A DNA stretch of 44,630 nt from Chloroflexota bacterium (GTDB lineage: Bacteria; Chloroflexota; Anaerolineae; Anaerolineales; Villigracilaceae). The stretch spans positions 1 to 44,630 of the forward strand of contig JACRBH010000016.1 of NCBI GenBank assembly GCA_016234535.1. The letters are read 5' to 3'. The notes beneath the pieces were generated by a model. The model saw only the letters and a program-made list of their open reading frames with translations, did no database searches and was not told where the DNA came from. Shown here in pieces: positions 31,279 through 40,600 of the stretch (position 1 is its first letter; each line of letters opens with the position of its first letter). The position numbers and the translations under genes were made by a program.

Positions 31279-33663
31279 TTACATCTCAACGGTACAAGGC
31301 TGTTCGTCTTTCACGATTGCGCTTTCGCCATTTGAAAATGTGACGACGGTTTGCTCTGCGGCGCGCACGACAGTGAGTCCCTTATATTTTATTGTCACAG
31401 GCCAGGGGAATAAACTTTTGCCTTCGAGCTTTACTTTCGTGGCGGAAAGGATTGTCACGCCCAATGCCTGCATAAACAGGCCAACAGGCGCGAAGCCTGA
31501 TAATGAATTTCGCTCGCCGATGCCCGTGCCTTTTTCCGCGTGATAGCGCTGGTAAAAGGCGCGGTTCTGTTTTAAGTTTTGGATCACGGCGTTCATCAAA
31601 TGCGCGGTCAGGCGTGTGGCTTCGGAGCGAAAGCCATAGGCGAGCAGGCCTTCGCCGATCAATTGATTCCACGGGATGAGAATGCTCATCGAAACCGGGT
31701 CAGCTTCCGGGTCGGGAGAGACCGGCAGCGAGGGCATTCCAAAGGGCCGGTCGAATCGATCCGCCATCATCACGTTGCGTCCGATCAGCGCGTGCGCCTG
31801 CTGTTGTTCGGGGACGCCCGCCCAAAGCGGCAATGCCAGCGTCAGGTCTTCGCCGGTTGTATCGATCAGCTTCACAACCACTTTATCTTTTTCATCGAGG
31901 CCGGTCACACTGACCCTGCCTACGCGTGTAAATAATTTTTGAGTCGTGGCCACCAGCCCGCCGGTACGCCATTGGAATTGATGCCCCAATATGGTTTCGA
32001 CTTCGCCTTTGGATTTCGTGAAGTATTCACTAATCTCCACTTCGGGGCGCTTCGCGGCTGGACTTTTGGTCTGGATCTCGATCAACAAGCGGACTCCACT
32101 CTCGAACTCCGCCTTTGGCCGCATGTTGCCGTCACCCTTTTTCTTTGCGATCTCCTTGCCGGTTGAGACCAATCCTGTTTCGCGGTCGCGATAGGAATAA
32201 AAACTTTGGTTTGCATTCCATCCCGCAATGAGCGATGCCTTGAGGATTTCGGCCTGCGACTGCACGAGCATGGTTTCTTCATCCGGCTTGCCGAGCTGCT
32301 TCGCGATCATCGTAATGGACTTTGCTTCGCGATATAACATGGCTTCCAATGACGGACTGTGGACCAGTGAAATATCCAATCCCTGCGACCAGGGATGCCA
32401 GACATCGAAGAGGGGATTATCGTCGAAACCGGTTTGGAGAATATGATCCCACTCCGGCGCGCCGTCACGGTTGCGGTCATGCGCGGAGGAAAACCACGAC
32501 CAGAAAAATTTAATTAACTTTGGAAATGCTTCTGCAAGAAAGACGTCATCCTGTGTGGTTTGATAATATTTCCAGGCAAGAGAAGCGAGTAATGGCGCGG
32601 CGATCAATTTTCCACGCTGTGCGGCGAGGCCGGGTTTGCTATCCACTTCGCCGTCTTCGTTTTGAGTGGAGAGAAAATTGAGGATGAGATTTTTTGTCAC
32701 CAGCGGCGCGCCGTGCAAAATGCTGGAGAGGTAGTAAGTCTCGAGCATTGACTGACCATTCCATGATGGGGCGTAATCGGCGCCGTCACCTTTGCGCGAA
32801 AAGCCATTGTCGATGTGGCGCGCGTTCACAAAGGATGGGTTGGGCAAATATTCGCTGCCGCTGAAGAATAATCCGTGCGCGGCTTTTTGGCTGAAGGCAA
32901 GCGCAGCATCCCAATCCGTGTCGCCGGTGCGGATGTCGAGAACCTGTGAGGCATCCAGCAATTCGATGCGCGAACGCTCCGCTTCCCAGGGACGCGCGGC
33001 AGTACGGCGTGCCAATTCAAAGGATGTAGCCACGGTATCGAGCGCTGCTTCAGTGAAGGTAATCTGCCTCGTCGAGCCGGGACCAAGCTCCAGGTCAAGT
33101 AAGAGCGATGAATGCGGGCCGGGACCATGTTTGGGGCCGCCAGTCATAAAGATGACAGGCGCTATCCCGCTGGTTTGTCCCGCAAGGATATTCACTAATT
33201 GTTGTTGAGTGGGGATGATGGATTGCCCGTCGAGCGGGGCGAGCGCGGCGCATACTTCCAATTTGACCTGGCGCGTGGCGGTGCTTTTATTGGTTAGGAT
33301 GACACGCCCGGCAATCGCATGCGATTCGGGGACCCAGAATTCGGTTGCAATGTGCAGGGCCTCGAGAGGAACAAAATCGAGGGTTAGGAAGTTTGGGTAG
33401 TATCGGCGCAGTGACGGTTTGGCGATAAAGGTGTTAGGGTCTGTGACGGAGATGTTGTTTTCCGTGAAGCGCAGGTACACGCGCATGGAGCGCGCGCGCA
33501 AACCGAAGGTTGTATTCAGGGAAACAGCGGAACGCTCCGCATCTGTTGTGCCAAGTTCCACTTCCCAAATGTGATCGTTGACGTAGTCCGGCTTACACAG
33601 ACGGGCGTCCGCCGCCAGAGAAAGGTATAGCGGGTCGCCGGGGCTTAAAGACCAATCGCGCAT
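31279..33663 (-). CDS. GH63/MGH-like alpha-glycosidase
   Basis: 794 residues from ATG 33663 (MRDWSLSPGDPLYLSLAAD); an upstream ATG would add twelve residues. The N-terminal 240 residues are beta-rich (super-sandwich type). The rest is an (alpha/alpha)6 barrel with DYAPSWNGQSMLETYYLSSILHG, EWDHILQTGFDDNPLFD and PVSMSILIPWNQLIGEGLLAYGF, as in GH63, GH15-like and glycogen-debranching-type enzymes. Mannosylglycerate and glucosylglycerate hydrolases belong to this clan but are shorter (about 450 residues). The osmolyte operon about 1.5 kb away makes a heteroside-hydrolysing role possible; debranching of a glucan is equally open. Confidence 0.75.
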   Translation of the reverse strand: MRDWSLSPGDPLYLSLAADARLCKPDYVNDHIWEVELGTTDAERSAVSLNTTFGLRARSMRVYLRFTENNISVTDPNTFIAKPSLRRYYPNFLTLDFVPLEALHIATEFWVPESHAIAGRVILTNKSTATRQVKLEVCAALAPLDGQSIIPTQQQLVNILAGQTSGIAPVIFMTGGPKHGPGPHSSLLLDLELGPGSTRQITFTEAALDTVATSFELARRTAARPWEAERSRIELLDASQVLDIRTGDTDWDAALAFSQKAAHGLFFSGSEYLPNPSFVNARHIDNGFSRKGDGADYAPSWNGQSMLETYYLSSILHGAPLVTKNLILNFLSTQNEDGEVDSKPGLAAQRGKLIAAPLLASLAWKYYQTTQDDVFLAEAFPKLIKFFWSWFSSAHDRNRDGAPEWDHILQTGFDDNPLFDVWHPWSQGLDISLVHSPSLEAMLYREAKSITMIAKQLGKPDEETMLVQSQAEILKASLIAGWNANQSFYSYRDRETGLVSTGKEIAKKKGDGNMRPKAEFESGVRLLIEIQTKSPAAKRPEVEISEYFTKSKGEVETILGHQFQWRTGGLVATTQKLFTRVGRVSVTGLDEKDKVVVKLIDTTGEDLTLALPLWAGVPEQQQAHALIGRNVMMADRFDRPFGMPSLPVSPDPEADPVSMSILIPWNQLIGEGLLAYGFRSEATRLTAHLMNAVIQNLKQNRAFYQRYHAEKGTGIGERNSLSGFAPVGLFMQALGVTILSATKVKLEGKSLFPWPVTIKYKGLTVVRAAEQTVVTFSNGESAIVKDEQPCTVEM

Positions 33664-33704
33664 GGCGCATATTGTACGGGCGAAATGGCGGCAGGTCAAA
33701 CGGG

Positions 33705-33710
33705 TATAAT
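33705..33710 (+). promoter_or_regulatory. -10 box upstream of the MaoC gene
   Basis: TATAAT in the context ACGGGTATAATTTG. No good -35 at 17 bp. The transcript would include the repeat at 33718-33800 as its leader. Confidence 0.4.
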
Positions 33711-33717
33711 TTGTCGG

Positions 33718-33800
33718 GTAGTCTTGTAGTCGCTGGTCGATTAGTCAGCTGGTCGATTGCACGGACTACAAGACCAAAGACTAGCAGACTAGGAGACTAC
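33718..33800. repeat. GTAGTCTTGTAGTC repeat that carries the MaoC ribosome binding site
   Basis: Units GTAGTCTTGTAGTC, TTAGTCAGCTGGTCGATT, GACTACAAGACC, GACTAGCAGACTAGGAGACTAC: short TAGTC/GACTA modules in both orientations. The last unit contains AGGAGA (33791-33796), 7 bp before the MaoC ATG, so the repeat appears to supply the Shine-Dalgarno sequence. Confidence 0.6.
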
Positions 33801-33803
33801 ACC

Positions 33804-34253
33804 ATGCCAGGACTTTACTTTGAGGAATTCTTTGTTGGGCAAAAAGTTGTCACGGTTGGGCGGACTGTGAGTGAGGCGGATATTTTCACCTTTGCCGGAT
33901 TAACGGGCGACTTCAACGAGATCCATACCAACGCGGCGTTTGCCAGCAAGACTCAATTCGGTCAGCGCATCGCGCATGGACTTTTGGGCCTGTCTCTCGC
34001 CACAGGCTTAATCATGCGGACGGGATTCCTCGAAGGCACCGTCCTCGCTTTCCGCGAGATCAATGAATGGAGATTCGTCAAACCCTTTTACATTGGCGAT
34101 ACAGTTTACGCAGAGTTGGAAATAACCGAAACCAAAGCCCTGCCGCGTATTGGCGGCGGCTCGATCATCGCGGCAATCGTGGTCAAGAATCAAAACGATG
34201 AAATCTGTCAGCGCGGCAGTTTGAATTTGCTGGTGTTGAGCAAGCCGGAATAA
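33804..34253 (+). CDS. MaoC-like (R)-specific enoyl-CoA hydratase
   Basis: 149 residues from ATG 33804. Hot-dog fold with the hydratase-2 motif FAGLTGDFNEIHTN (catalytic Asp and His near residues 34 and 39) followed by AHGLLGLSLATGLI. These enzymes hydrate trans-2-enoyl-CoA to (R)-3-hydroxyacyl-CoA in fatty acid or side-chain catabolism. The length fits the stand-alone form. No other beta-oxidation genes are adjacent; the acyl-CoA mutase lies more than 20 kb away. Its end is separated from the PBP gene by a short hairpin. Confidence 0.9.
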   Translation: MPGLYFEEFFVGQKVVTVGRTVSEADIFTFAGLTGDFNEIHTNAAFASKTQFGQRIAHGLLGLSLATGLIMRTGFLEGTVLAFREINEWRFVKPFYIGDTVYAELEITETKALPRIGGGSIIAAIVVKNQNDEICQRGSLNLLVLSKPE

Positions 34254-34270
34254 ACTCTCCCTACACCCTG

Positions 34271-34291
34271 CCCTCTCCCAAAAGGAGAGGG
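34271..34291 (+). repeat. CCCTCTCC/GGAGAGGG hairpin before the PBP gene
   Basis: An 8-bp stem with a 5-nt A-rich loop. The right arm (GGAGAGGGG) is the only Shine-Dalgarno-like sequence before the ATG at 34304, so folding would hide it. It belongs to a short palindrome type often seen between genes in uncultured genomes. Confidence 0.5.
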
Positions 34292-34303
34292 GAAAGCTAT
34301 TAC

Positions 34304-37300
34304 ATGAGCAACGAAGATAACGACAAAATACGCCGAATACTAAAATCAGAAGAAGAGACTCAGGGCGAATATAAGCCCGCGCCTCCCGCCCCGCCGACGC
34401 AGGGTACAACACCTTTGTTCACCCGTTCCGCTCTCGACAAAAATAATCCTTCGACAGGCTCAGGGCAGCGTATGCCTCTGCCGCGCCGCGTGGATGAAAT
34501 AGATGTGGAAGGCACGCGTGTCACACGCGCGGCGTACGAGCCGGCTTCAAGACAAGGCCCGCCGCAGCAGCCCCCCAAAAACAATCCCCCAACACAACCT
34601 AAAAAGCCCTCCATTTTTCGACGCGGGAAAATGGGATGCTTCCTGCGCGGACTGATCGCGTCCACTTTTGCGGTTGTTATCCTTGGCTTATGCGTTGGAT
34701 CGTATTTTGTCTACAAATACTACACCATCGCAAGCACGCTTCCCGATGTGGGCGACCTGCGCGAACGCGCCTCGCAATTCGAGACCACGCGCATTTTGGA
34801 CCGCAACGGTCAATTGTTGTACGAAGTGCTCGATCCCAATGCCGGCAGGCGCACATATATTCCGCTTGAAAATATTTCCCCAAACCTGGTCGCTGCCACC
34901 ATCTCAACCGAGGATAAGGACTTTTATAACAATCCGGGCTTTGACCCGGTTGCCATCATCCGCGCCTTGTGGCAAAACTACGTTACGAGTGGACAGGGCG
35001 GCGGCGCGTCCACCATCACACAACAGTTGGCGCGCGCGCTTTTGTTGTCGCCGGAAGAACGCAGTCAGCGCACGGTGACACGCAAGGCACGCGAGATCAT
35101 CCTCTCTGCGGAAATCACACGCCGCTATACCAAGGATGAAATCATTGAACTTTACCTCAATGAAATTTATTACGGCAACCTGGCTTATGGTGTGCAAGCC
35201 GCCGCGGAGACCTATCTTGGCAAATCTGCAAAAGACCTCACGATAGGTGAAGCGGCATTTCTCGCAGGCTTGCCGCAGTCGCCGGCTGTCTATGATATTT
35301 ACACCAATCCCGATACGACACTGATCCGCCAGCAGCAGGTATTGGTGCTCATGTTCGATTTGAGCAGTACTGAGGGCTGTATCAAAGTAAGCAACAGCGA
35401 CACATCCGTTTGTGTTGACCCTACTGTGGCAACCCAGGCTGCAAACGAGATGAAGGCTTATTCATTCCGCCCGCCATCATTTGACTCGAAATATCCGCAC
35501 TGGGTCAATTATGTCCGCTCACAGCTTGAGGAAAAATACGACGCGCAGACCATTTATCGTTCCGGCTTTGTCGTCTACACCACGCTTGATCCCGTCATGC
35601 AGGATAAGGCGCAGCAACTTGTCACCGAGCAGGTTGCGGCGATGGCGGAAAGCAATGCTCATAACGGCGCGCTGGTTGCCATTCGTCCATCCACTGGCGA
35701 GATACTCGCCATGGTCGGCTCGCCTGATTTCAATAATGCTGAGATTGCCGGGCAAATCAACATGGCAACGAGTCCAACCCGCCAGCCGGGGTCATCCATC
35801 AAGCCCATTACGTATGTTGCCGCTTTTGAAAAAGGCTGGACTCCATCCACATTGATATGGGACGTGCCGACCCAATTCCCTGACGGGGCAAATCCACCCT
35901 ACGAGCCGAGAAATTATGATGGCAAATTCCACGGCGGATTGACGGTGCGCCTCGCACTTGCCAATTCGTTCAATATCCCGGCTGTTAAAGCGCTTGAATT
36001 CGTCGGCATATACGATGACCCGAACACGCCCGAAAAAGACGGCATGATCGCCATGGCTGAAAAGCTTGGAATCACATCCCTGACACGCACCGACTACGGA
36101 CTCTCTCTTACACTCGGCGGAGGCGATGTCAGTCTAATTGACATGACATCCGCATATTCTGTTTTTGCAAATGGCGGCAAACGCGTTCCGCCAGTTGCGA
36201 TTCTAAAGATCACAGATTTTGCCGGTACTGTCATCGATGAATACAAACCGCCGGCAGGCGAACAGGTGATCCGCGCCGAACATGCGTATCTCATCTCCTC
36301 GATCCTTTCAGACAATGAGGCGCGTAACTATACATTTGGCAGGCACTCTTCCCTTAATTTATCATTTCCAGTCGCTGCAAAGACAGGCACCACCAATGAT
36401 ATTCGCGATAACTGGACAATGGGGTATACGCCCGATCTCGTCACCGGTGTGTGGGTCGGCAATGCAGATTACACACCCATGGTCAATACATCAGGGTCGC
36501 ATGGCGCGGGTCCCATTTGGGGGCAGTTTATGGAATTCGCAGTGCCATATGTCACCAACGGCGCACCGACTCCATTCAACCGTCCTGCGGGAATCATGGA
36601 TAAGATCGTGTGCGGTCTCTCAGGCACGGAACCATCCAACACATGCGGTTCGCAATATACCGAGGTGTTCGCATCTGACCAGCCTCCATTACCGCCGGGC
36701 AAAGACCTTGCCAGGCGCATGAAAATTGATTTATGGACCGGTCTCGAAGCATCCGATGCATGCAAAGGTCCAAGTGAAGATCAACTCGTTTTGAATGTCA
36801 CAGATAAATGGGCGCGCGATTGGTTTGGCACCGAGGATGGTCGTTTCTGGCTGGAAGATCACGGTCTGCCGCGCAAGCCCCATTACGCGCCTGAACGCGA
36901 ATGCCGCGCAAGCGATCCGCAGCCGATCATCGAACTCAAGTTATCTGATGGAGAGGTGGTTTCGTCCACGACATTGGATATCAAAGGTTCAGCCGCGGCC
37001 GATAGCGGATTCAAAAAATGGGTGTTGGAATATGGTCAGGGAGCAGACCCTTCCTCCTGGTCAACCCTAAGCGAGAGTAACAATCCCGTGAAGGATGGGA
37101 CTCTTTACACATGGGATTTATCCAGTATTGGAAATGGAGTCATTACATTGCGATTAACTTTGATCGGTGATAATGCGGAAGTGGAAAAGCGCGTCAGCTT
37201 TAACCTTAGTCTGCCGACTCCCACCCCGCCACCCGCCACACCGACAGAAACTCCTTCCCCCACCCTCATCCCGCCTCCAACGGAGACGCCAACTTTGGAG

Positions 37301-37354
37301 ATCATCATTCCAACTGAGACGCCCACCGAAACACCGACATTGCCATCGCCCTAA
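34304..37354 (+). CDS. Bifunctional penicillin-binding protein (class A, PBP1A-like)
   Basis: 1016 residues. A 105-residue Pro-rich cytoplasmic region precedes one transmembrane helix (112-136). The GT51 transglycosylase domain has ISTEDKDFYNNPGFD, GGGASTITQQLARALLL and RKAREIILSAEITRRYTKDEIIELYLNEIYYGN. The transpeptidase has SSIK (QPGSSIKPITY), SFN (ALANSFNIPAVK) and KTGT (AAKTGTTNDIRDNWTMGY). An Ig-like segment and a Thr/Pro tail (TETPSPTLIPPPTETPT) end the protein. It polymerises and cross-links peptidoglycan, showing that the organism has a murein wall. The N-terminal linker contains NNPSTGSGQ, encoded by a mobile-type repeat. Confidence 0.95.
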   Translation: MSNEDNDKIRRILKSEEETQGEYKPAPPAPPTQGTTPLFTRSALDKNNPSTGSGQRMPLPRRVDEIDVEGTRVTRAAYEPASRQGPPQQPPKNNPPTQPKKPSIFRRGKMGCFLRGLIASTFAVVILGLCVGSYFVYKYYTIASTLPDVGDLRERASQFETTRILDRNGQLLYEVLDPNAGRRTYIPLENISPNLVAATISTEDKDFYNNPGFDPVAIIRALWQNYVTSGQGGGASTITQQLARALLLSPEERSQRTVTRKAREIILSAEITRRYTKDEIIELYLNEIYYGNLAYGVQAAAETYLGKSAKDLTIGEAAFLAGLPQSPAVYDIYTNPDTTLIRQQQVLVLMFDLSSTEGCIKVSNSDTSVCVDPTVATQAANEMKAYSFRPPSFDSKYPHWVNYVRSQLEEKYDAQTIYRSGFVVYTTLDPVMQDKAQQLVTEQVAAMAESNAHNGALVAIRPSTGEILAMVGSPDFNNAEIAGQINMATSPTRQPGSSIKPITYVAAFEKGWTPSTLIWDVPTQFPDGANPPYEPRNYDGKFHGGLTVRLALANSFNIPAVKALEFVGIYDDPNTPEKDGMIAMAEKLGITSLTRTDYGLSLTLGGGDVSLIDMTSAYSVFANGGKRVPPVAILKITDFAGTVIDEYKPPAGEQVIRAEHAYLISSILSDNEARNYTFGRHSSLNLSFPVAAKTGTTNDIRDNWTMGYTPDLVTGVWVGNADYTPMVNTSGSHGAGPIWGQFMEFAVPYVTNGAPTPFNRPAGIMDKIVCGLSGTEPSNTCGSQYTEVFASDQPPLPPGKDLARRMKIDLWTGLEASDACKGPSEDQLVLNVTDKWARDWFGTEDGRFWLEDHGLPRKPHYAPERECRASDPQPIIELKLSDGEVVSSTTLDIKGSAAADSGFKKWVLEYGQGADPSSWSTLSESNNPVKDGTLYTWDLSSIGNGVITLRLTLIGDNAEVEKRVSFNLSLPTPTPPPATPTETPSPTLIPPPTETPTLEIIIPTETPTETPTLPSP
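34449..34468 (+). repeat. CTTCGACAGGCTCAGG repeat in frame inside the PBP gene
   Basis: The sequence CTTCGACAGGCTCAGG encodes STGSGQ in the disordered N-terminal region of the PBP. This short palindrome-containing motif is common as an intergenic repeat in many bacterial genomes; here it is tolerated in frame. Confidence 0.5.
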
Positions 37355-37475
37355 CTTTGCGGAAGGTGGCAATGCCCAGGGAAACAAACCGTTCGAGTAA
37401 ACAGGATCAGCCCAGGGCGTCGAAAGAGCCGAAAATCAGCTTTTAAAGTCGGAGACTCTTCACTAATTAACACCC

Positions 37476-37504
37476 TTGACGCGCATCCCCTGCGTGCGTA
37501 TAAT
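37476..37504 (+). promoter_or_regulatory. Strong sigma-70-type promoter of rpoC
   Basis: TTGACG (37476-37481) and a perfect TATAAT (37499-37504) are separated by 17 bp. It is the best consensus promoter in the window. Transcription would start near 37511, giving a leader of about 130 nt before the GTG at 37640. Confidence 0.85.
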
Positions 37505-37531
37505 CATCCCATTGGATATCAAAATCGAGCA

Positions 37532-37583
37532 ACAAACAGCAAGCGCTTCAGGAAATCGTCTCGAAGCGCTTGCCTTTGTTTGT
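37532..37583 (+). promoter_or_regulatory. Leader hairpin of the rpoC mRNA
   Basis: GCAAGCGCTTC (37539-37549) and GAAGCGCTTGC (37563-37573) form a perfect 11-bp stem, extended by ACAAAC/GTTTGT flanks across a small bulge. It lies within the transcribed leader. No strong T-run follows, so it may regulate translation or mRNA stability rather than terminate; a protein-binding leader is possible. Confidence 0.5.
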
Positions 37584-37639
37584 CTCTGCGTTAAAGCAGA
37601 GAATTCGAGTCGAATACTATTTTTTGAGGAGAGTACCCA

Positions 37640-40600
37640 GTGGAAACTAAGGGACTGACCGCACTCCGTATCAGCCTAGCCTCGCCGCAGACAATTTTGT
37701 CATGGTCGTATGGTGAGGTTCTCAAACCGGAAACAATCAACTACCGCCGTTTACGCCCAGAAAAAGACGGATTATTTTGCGAGGCCATCTTTGGCCCCAC
37801 CCGCGACTGGCAGTGTTACTGCGGCAAATACAAGAACCCGCGCTATAAGGGTATCACCTGCGATAAATGCGGTGTGGAAGTAACCCGTTCCGCAGTCCGC
37901 CGCGAACGCATGGGACATATCACGCTTGCCACACCAGTTGCGCACATCTGGTATACCCGCCGCATCCCATCACAGATGGGTATGCTGCTCGATGTATCCC
38001 GCCGCAATTTAGACCGTGTGTTGTATTTCGCTCAATACATTGTGACCTATGTGGATGAAGATGCGCGCAAGAAGGCCTTGCAGCGTTTGGAGGATGAAAT
38101 CTCCGTCTCTGAGCGCGAGCAGGCTGCGGGCGTAAACGCCAAGATCGCAGACATCAAACAAAAGCGCGATCATAAGATCGCCGAGCTAAAGCAAAAGCAA
38201 GCGTCATTACAACAAAACTATGATGAGCAAATTGCCGAGCAGATGGAACCCATCACCAAGGAAGGCCAGAAACTTGAAAAGCAGCTTCAAGATCAAATGG
38301 GTGAGGCTGCCAATAAGACTTTCTTCTTTGAATTAACCGGCGAGAAGATCATTGACGCCGGCGACAAGGTCAGCAGCAAACATATTACTCTTGTTCAAAA
38401 GAGTGTTACCAAAAAGCTGGAAGTTCTTGAGAGCGAGTCAAACGATAAGAAGATCCGCGAGTTGGAAGCCATCAAGACTCAGTCGGCCACCATCAAAGCC
38501 CAAGCGGATCAGGAAATGGAAGCCTTGCGTGGTGAACTGGAAAATGAAACCACCGCTTCGTCCAATAACTCCTCGCGCCTGCGCGATGAACTGTTGGAGC
38601 TTCGCCCCTTTACATTCCTCAGTGAAATTCGCTATCGCGAACTCAAACAGCGTTGGGGACAGGTCTTCCGCGCCGACATGGGCGCCGAGGCCTTCTTCGA
38701 TATTCTCGAACGCCTCGATCTCGACAAACTTTCGGAAGAACTCTGGCACGAAGTCCGTACCACCAAGAGCAAGCAGAAGCGCAAGAAATCCACAACCCGC
38801 TTGAAGGTCGTGGAAGCGTTCCGCCGTTCCGGCAACAGCCCGGCGTGGATGATCCTTACTGTTCTGCCCGTCATTCCTCCGGACCTGCGCCCGATGGTGC
38901 AGTTGGATGGCGGACGTTTTGCGACTTCCGATCTCAACGATCTCTATCGCCGCGTGATCAACCGCAACAACCGCTTGAAGAGATTGCTCGAACTCGGCGC
39001 TCCGGATGTCATCATCCGCAATGAGAAGCGCATGTTGCAGGAAGCTGTTGACAGCCTTATTGATAATTCGCAGCGCGGCAAAGCACTCTCCCGCCGTGGC
39101 CGCCGTGAACTCAAGTCTCTGAGCGATATGCTCAAAGGCAAGAAGGGACGTTTCCGCCGCAACCTGCTCGGCAAGCGCGTGGACTACTCCGGTCGTTCCG
39201 TGATCGTGGTTGGTCCGCAGTTGAAATTAAATCAATGTGGTTTGCCCAAGAGCATGGCGCTTGAGTTGTATCGTCCGTTCGTGATCGCGCGACTCGTGCA
39301 AAACAATTACGCAGCGAATGTCAAAGGTGCGCGCCGCTTGATCGAGCGCAACAGGCCCGAGGTCTGGGAAGCGCTCGAGGGCGTGATCGGCGACCGTCCC
39401 GTTATGTTGAATCGCGCGCCTACACTGCATCGTCTTGGTATTCAGGCGTTCGAGCCGATCCTCATCGAAGGCTCTGCCATTCAATTACATCCGCTCGTTA
39501 CCACCGCTTTCAACGCGGACTTCGACGGCGACCAAATGGCTGTCCATGTTCCGCTTTCACAAAAGGCTGTGGCTGAAGCACGCGAGTTGATGCTCGCCTC
39601 CAAGAACCTGCTCAAGCCCGCTGACGGTGAGCCGATCATTTCACCTTCCAAAGATATGGTGCTCGGTGTGTATTACTTGACCATGGAAAAGAAGGCTGTG
39701 CATCGTGGTGATGGCCGCGCTTTTTCCGATATGGATGATGTGGAGCTCGCATACGCTCTCGGTCAAGTGGAAGTTCACACCGAGATCAAATATCTTGCGA
39801 AGACCTGGTACAACGATAAGGGTGACCGTCTGCCCGAGGCTGAAACCCGTGTTATTGATACGACCATTGGCCGCGTACTTTTCAACCGTGTTCTGCCGGA
39901 ACAAGTGCAGTTCGTCAACGATAAACTCGATAAAGGCGGCGTGAAAGATTTGATCGCCGAAGTTTATGAGTTATGCGGACAGGAAGTCACCACCGAAGTG
40001 GCCGATGCGGTAAAACACATTGGCTTTACATACGCAACAAGGTCCGGCACCACACTGGCTGTTGCAGATATTTCCATTCCGCCGGAACGCAAGGGCATCA
40101 TTGATGAAGCCCTCAAAGCCGTTGAAGTGGTTCTGCGCGACTTCCGCCGTGGTTTGCTTACCGAGCAGGAAAAGAACGAGCGCGAAATCCAGATCTGGCA
40201 GGAGACAACCGAAAAAGTGGGCGTCGCTGTTAGAAAGCACATGGATCCCGATGGAAATCTTTCCACCATGGCAACCTCCGGCGCGACGAAGGGTGGTTTC
40301 TCCACCATTTCCCAGTTGGCCGGTATGCGTGGTTTGATGGCAGATCCTTCCGGGCGCATCATCCCGATGCCGATCCGCTCCAACTTCCGCGAAGGACTCA
40401 CCGCGCAGGAATACTTCATCTCCACGCACGGAGCACGCAAGGGTCTCGCTGATACAGCTCTCCGCACGGCTGATGCGGGTTACCTGACCCGTCGTCTCGT
40501 GGATATTGCACAGGATATCATCATCAACGAATATGACTGCGGCACGCACGAAGGTGTATGGATCCGCAAGTCGGATGATGTTGCCGGCCAGTCGCTCATG

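Noticed and set aside
37105..37326. Minus-strand Gly/Val-rich frame opposite the PBP tail
   Set aside because: It is the antisense of the Thr/Pro linker; such linkers always give open Val/Gly frames on the other strand. The same holds at 41932-42252 and 43871-44095.
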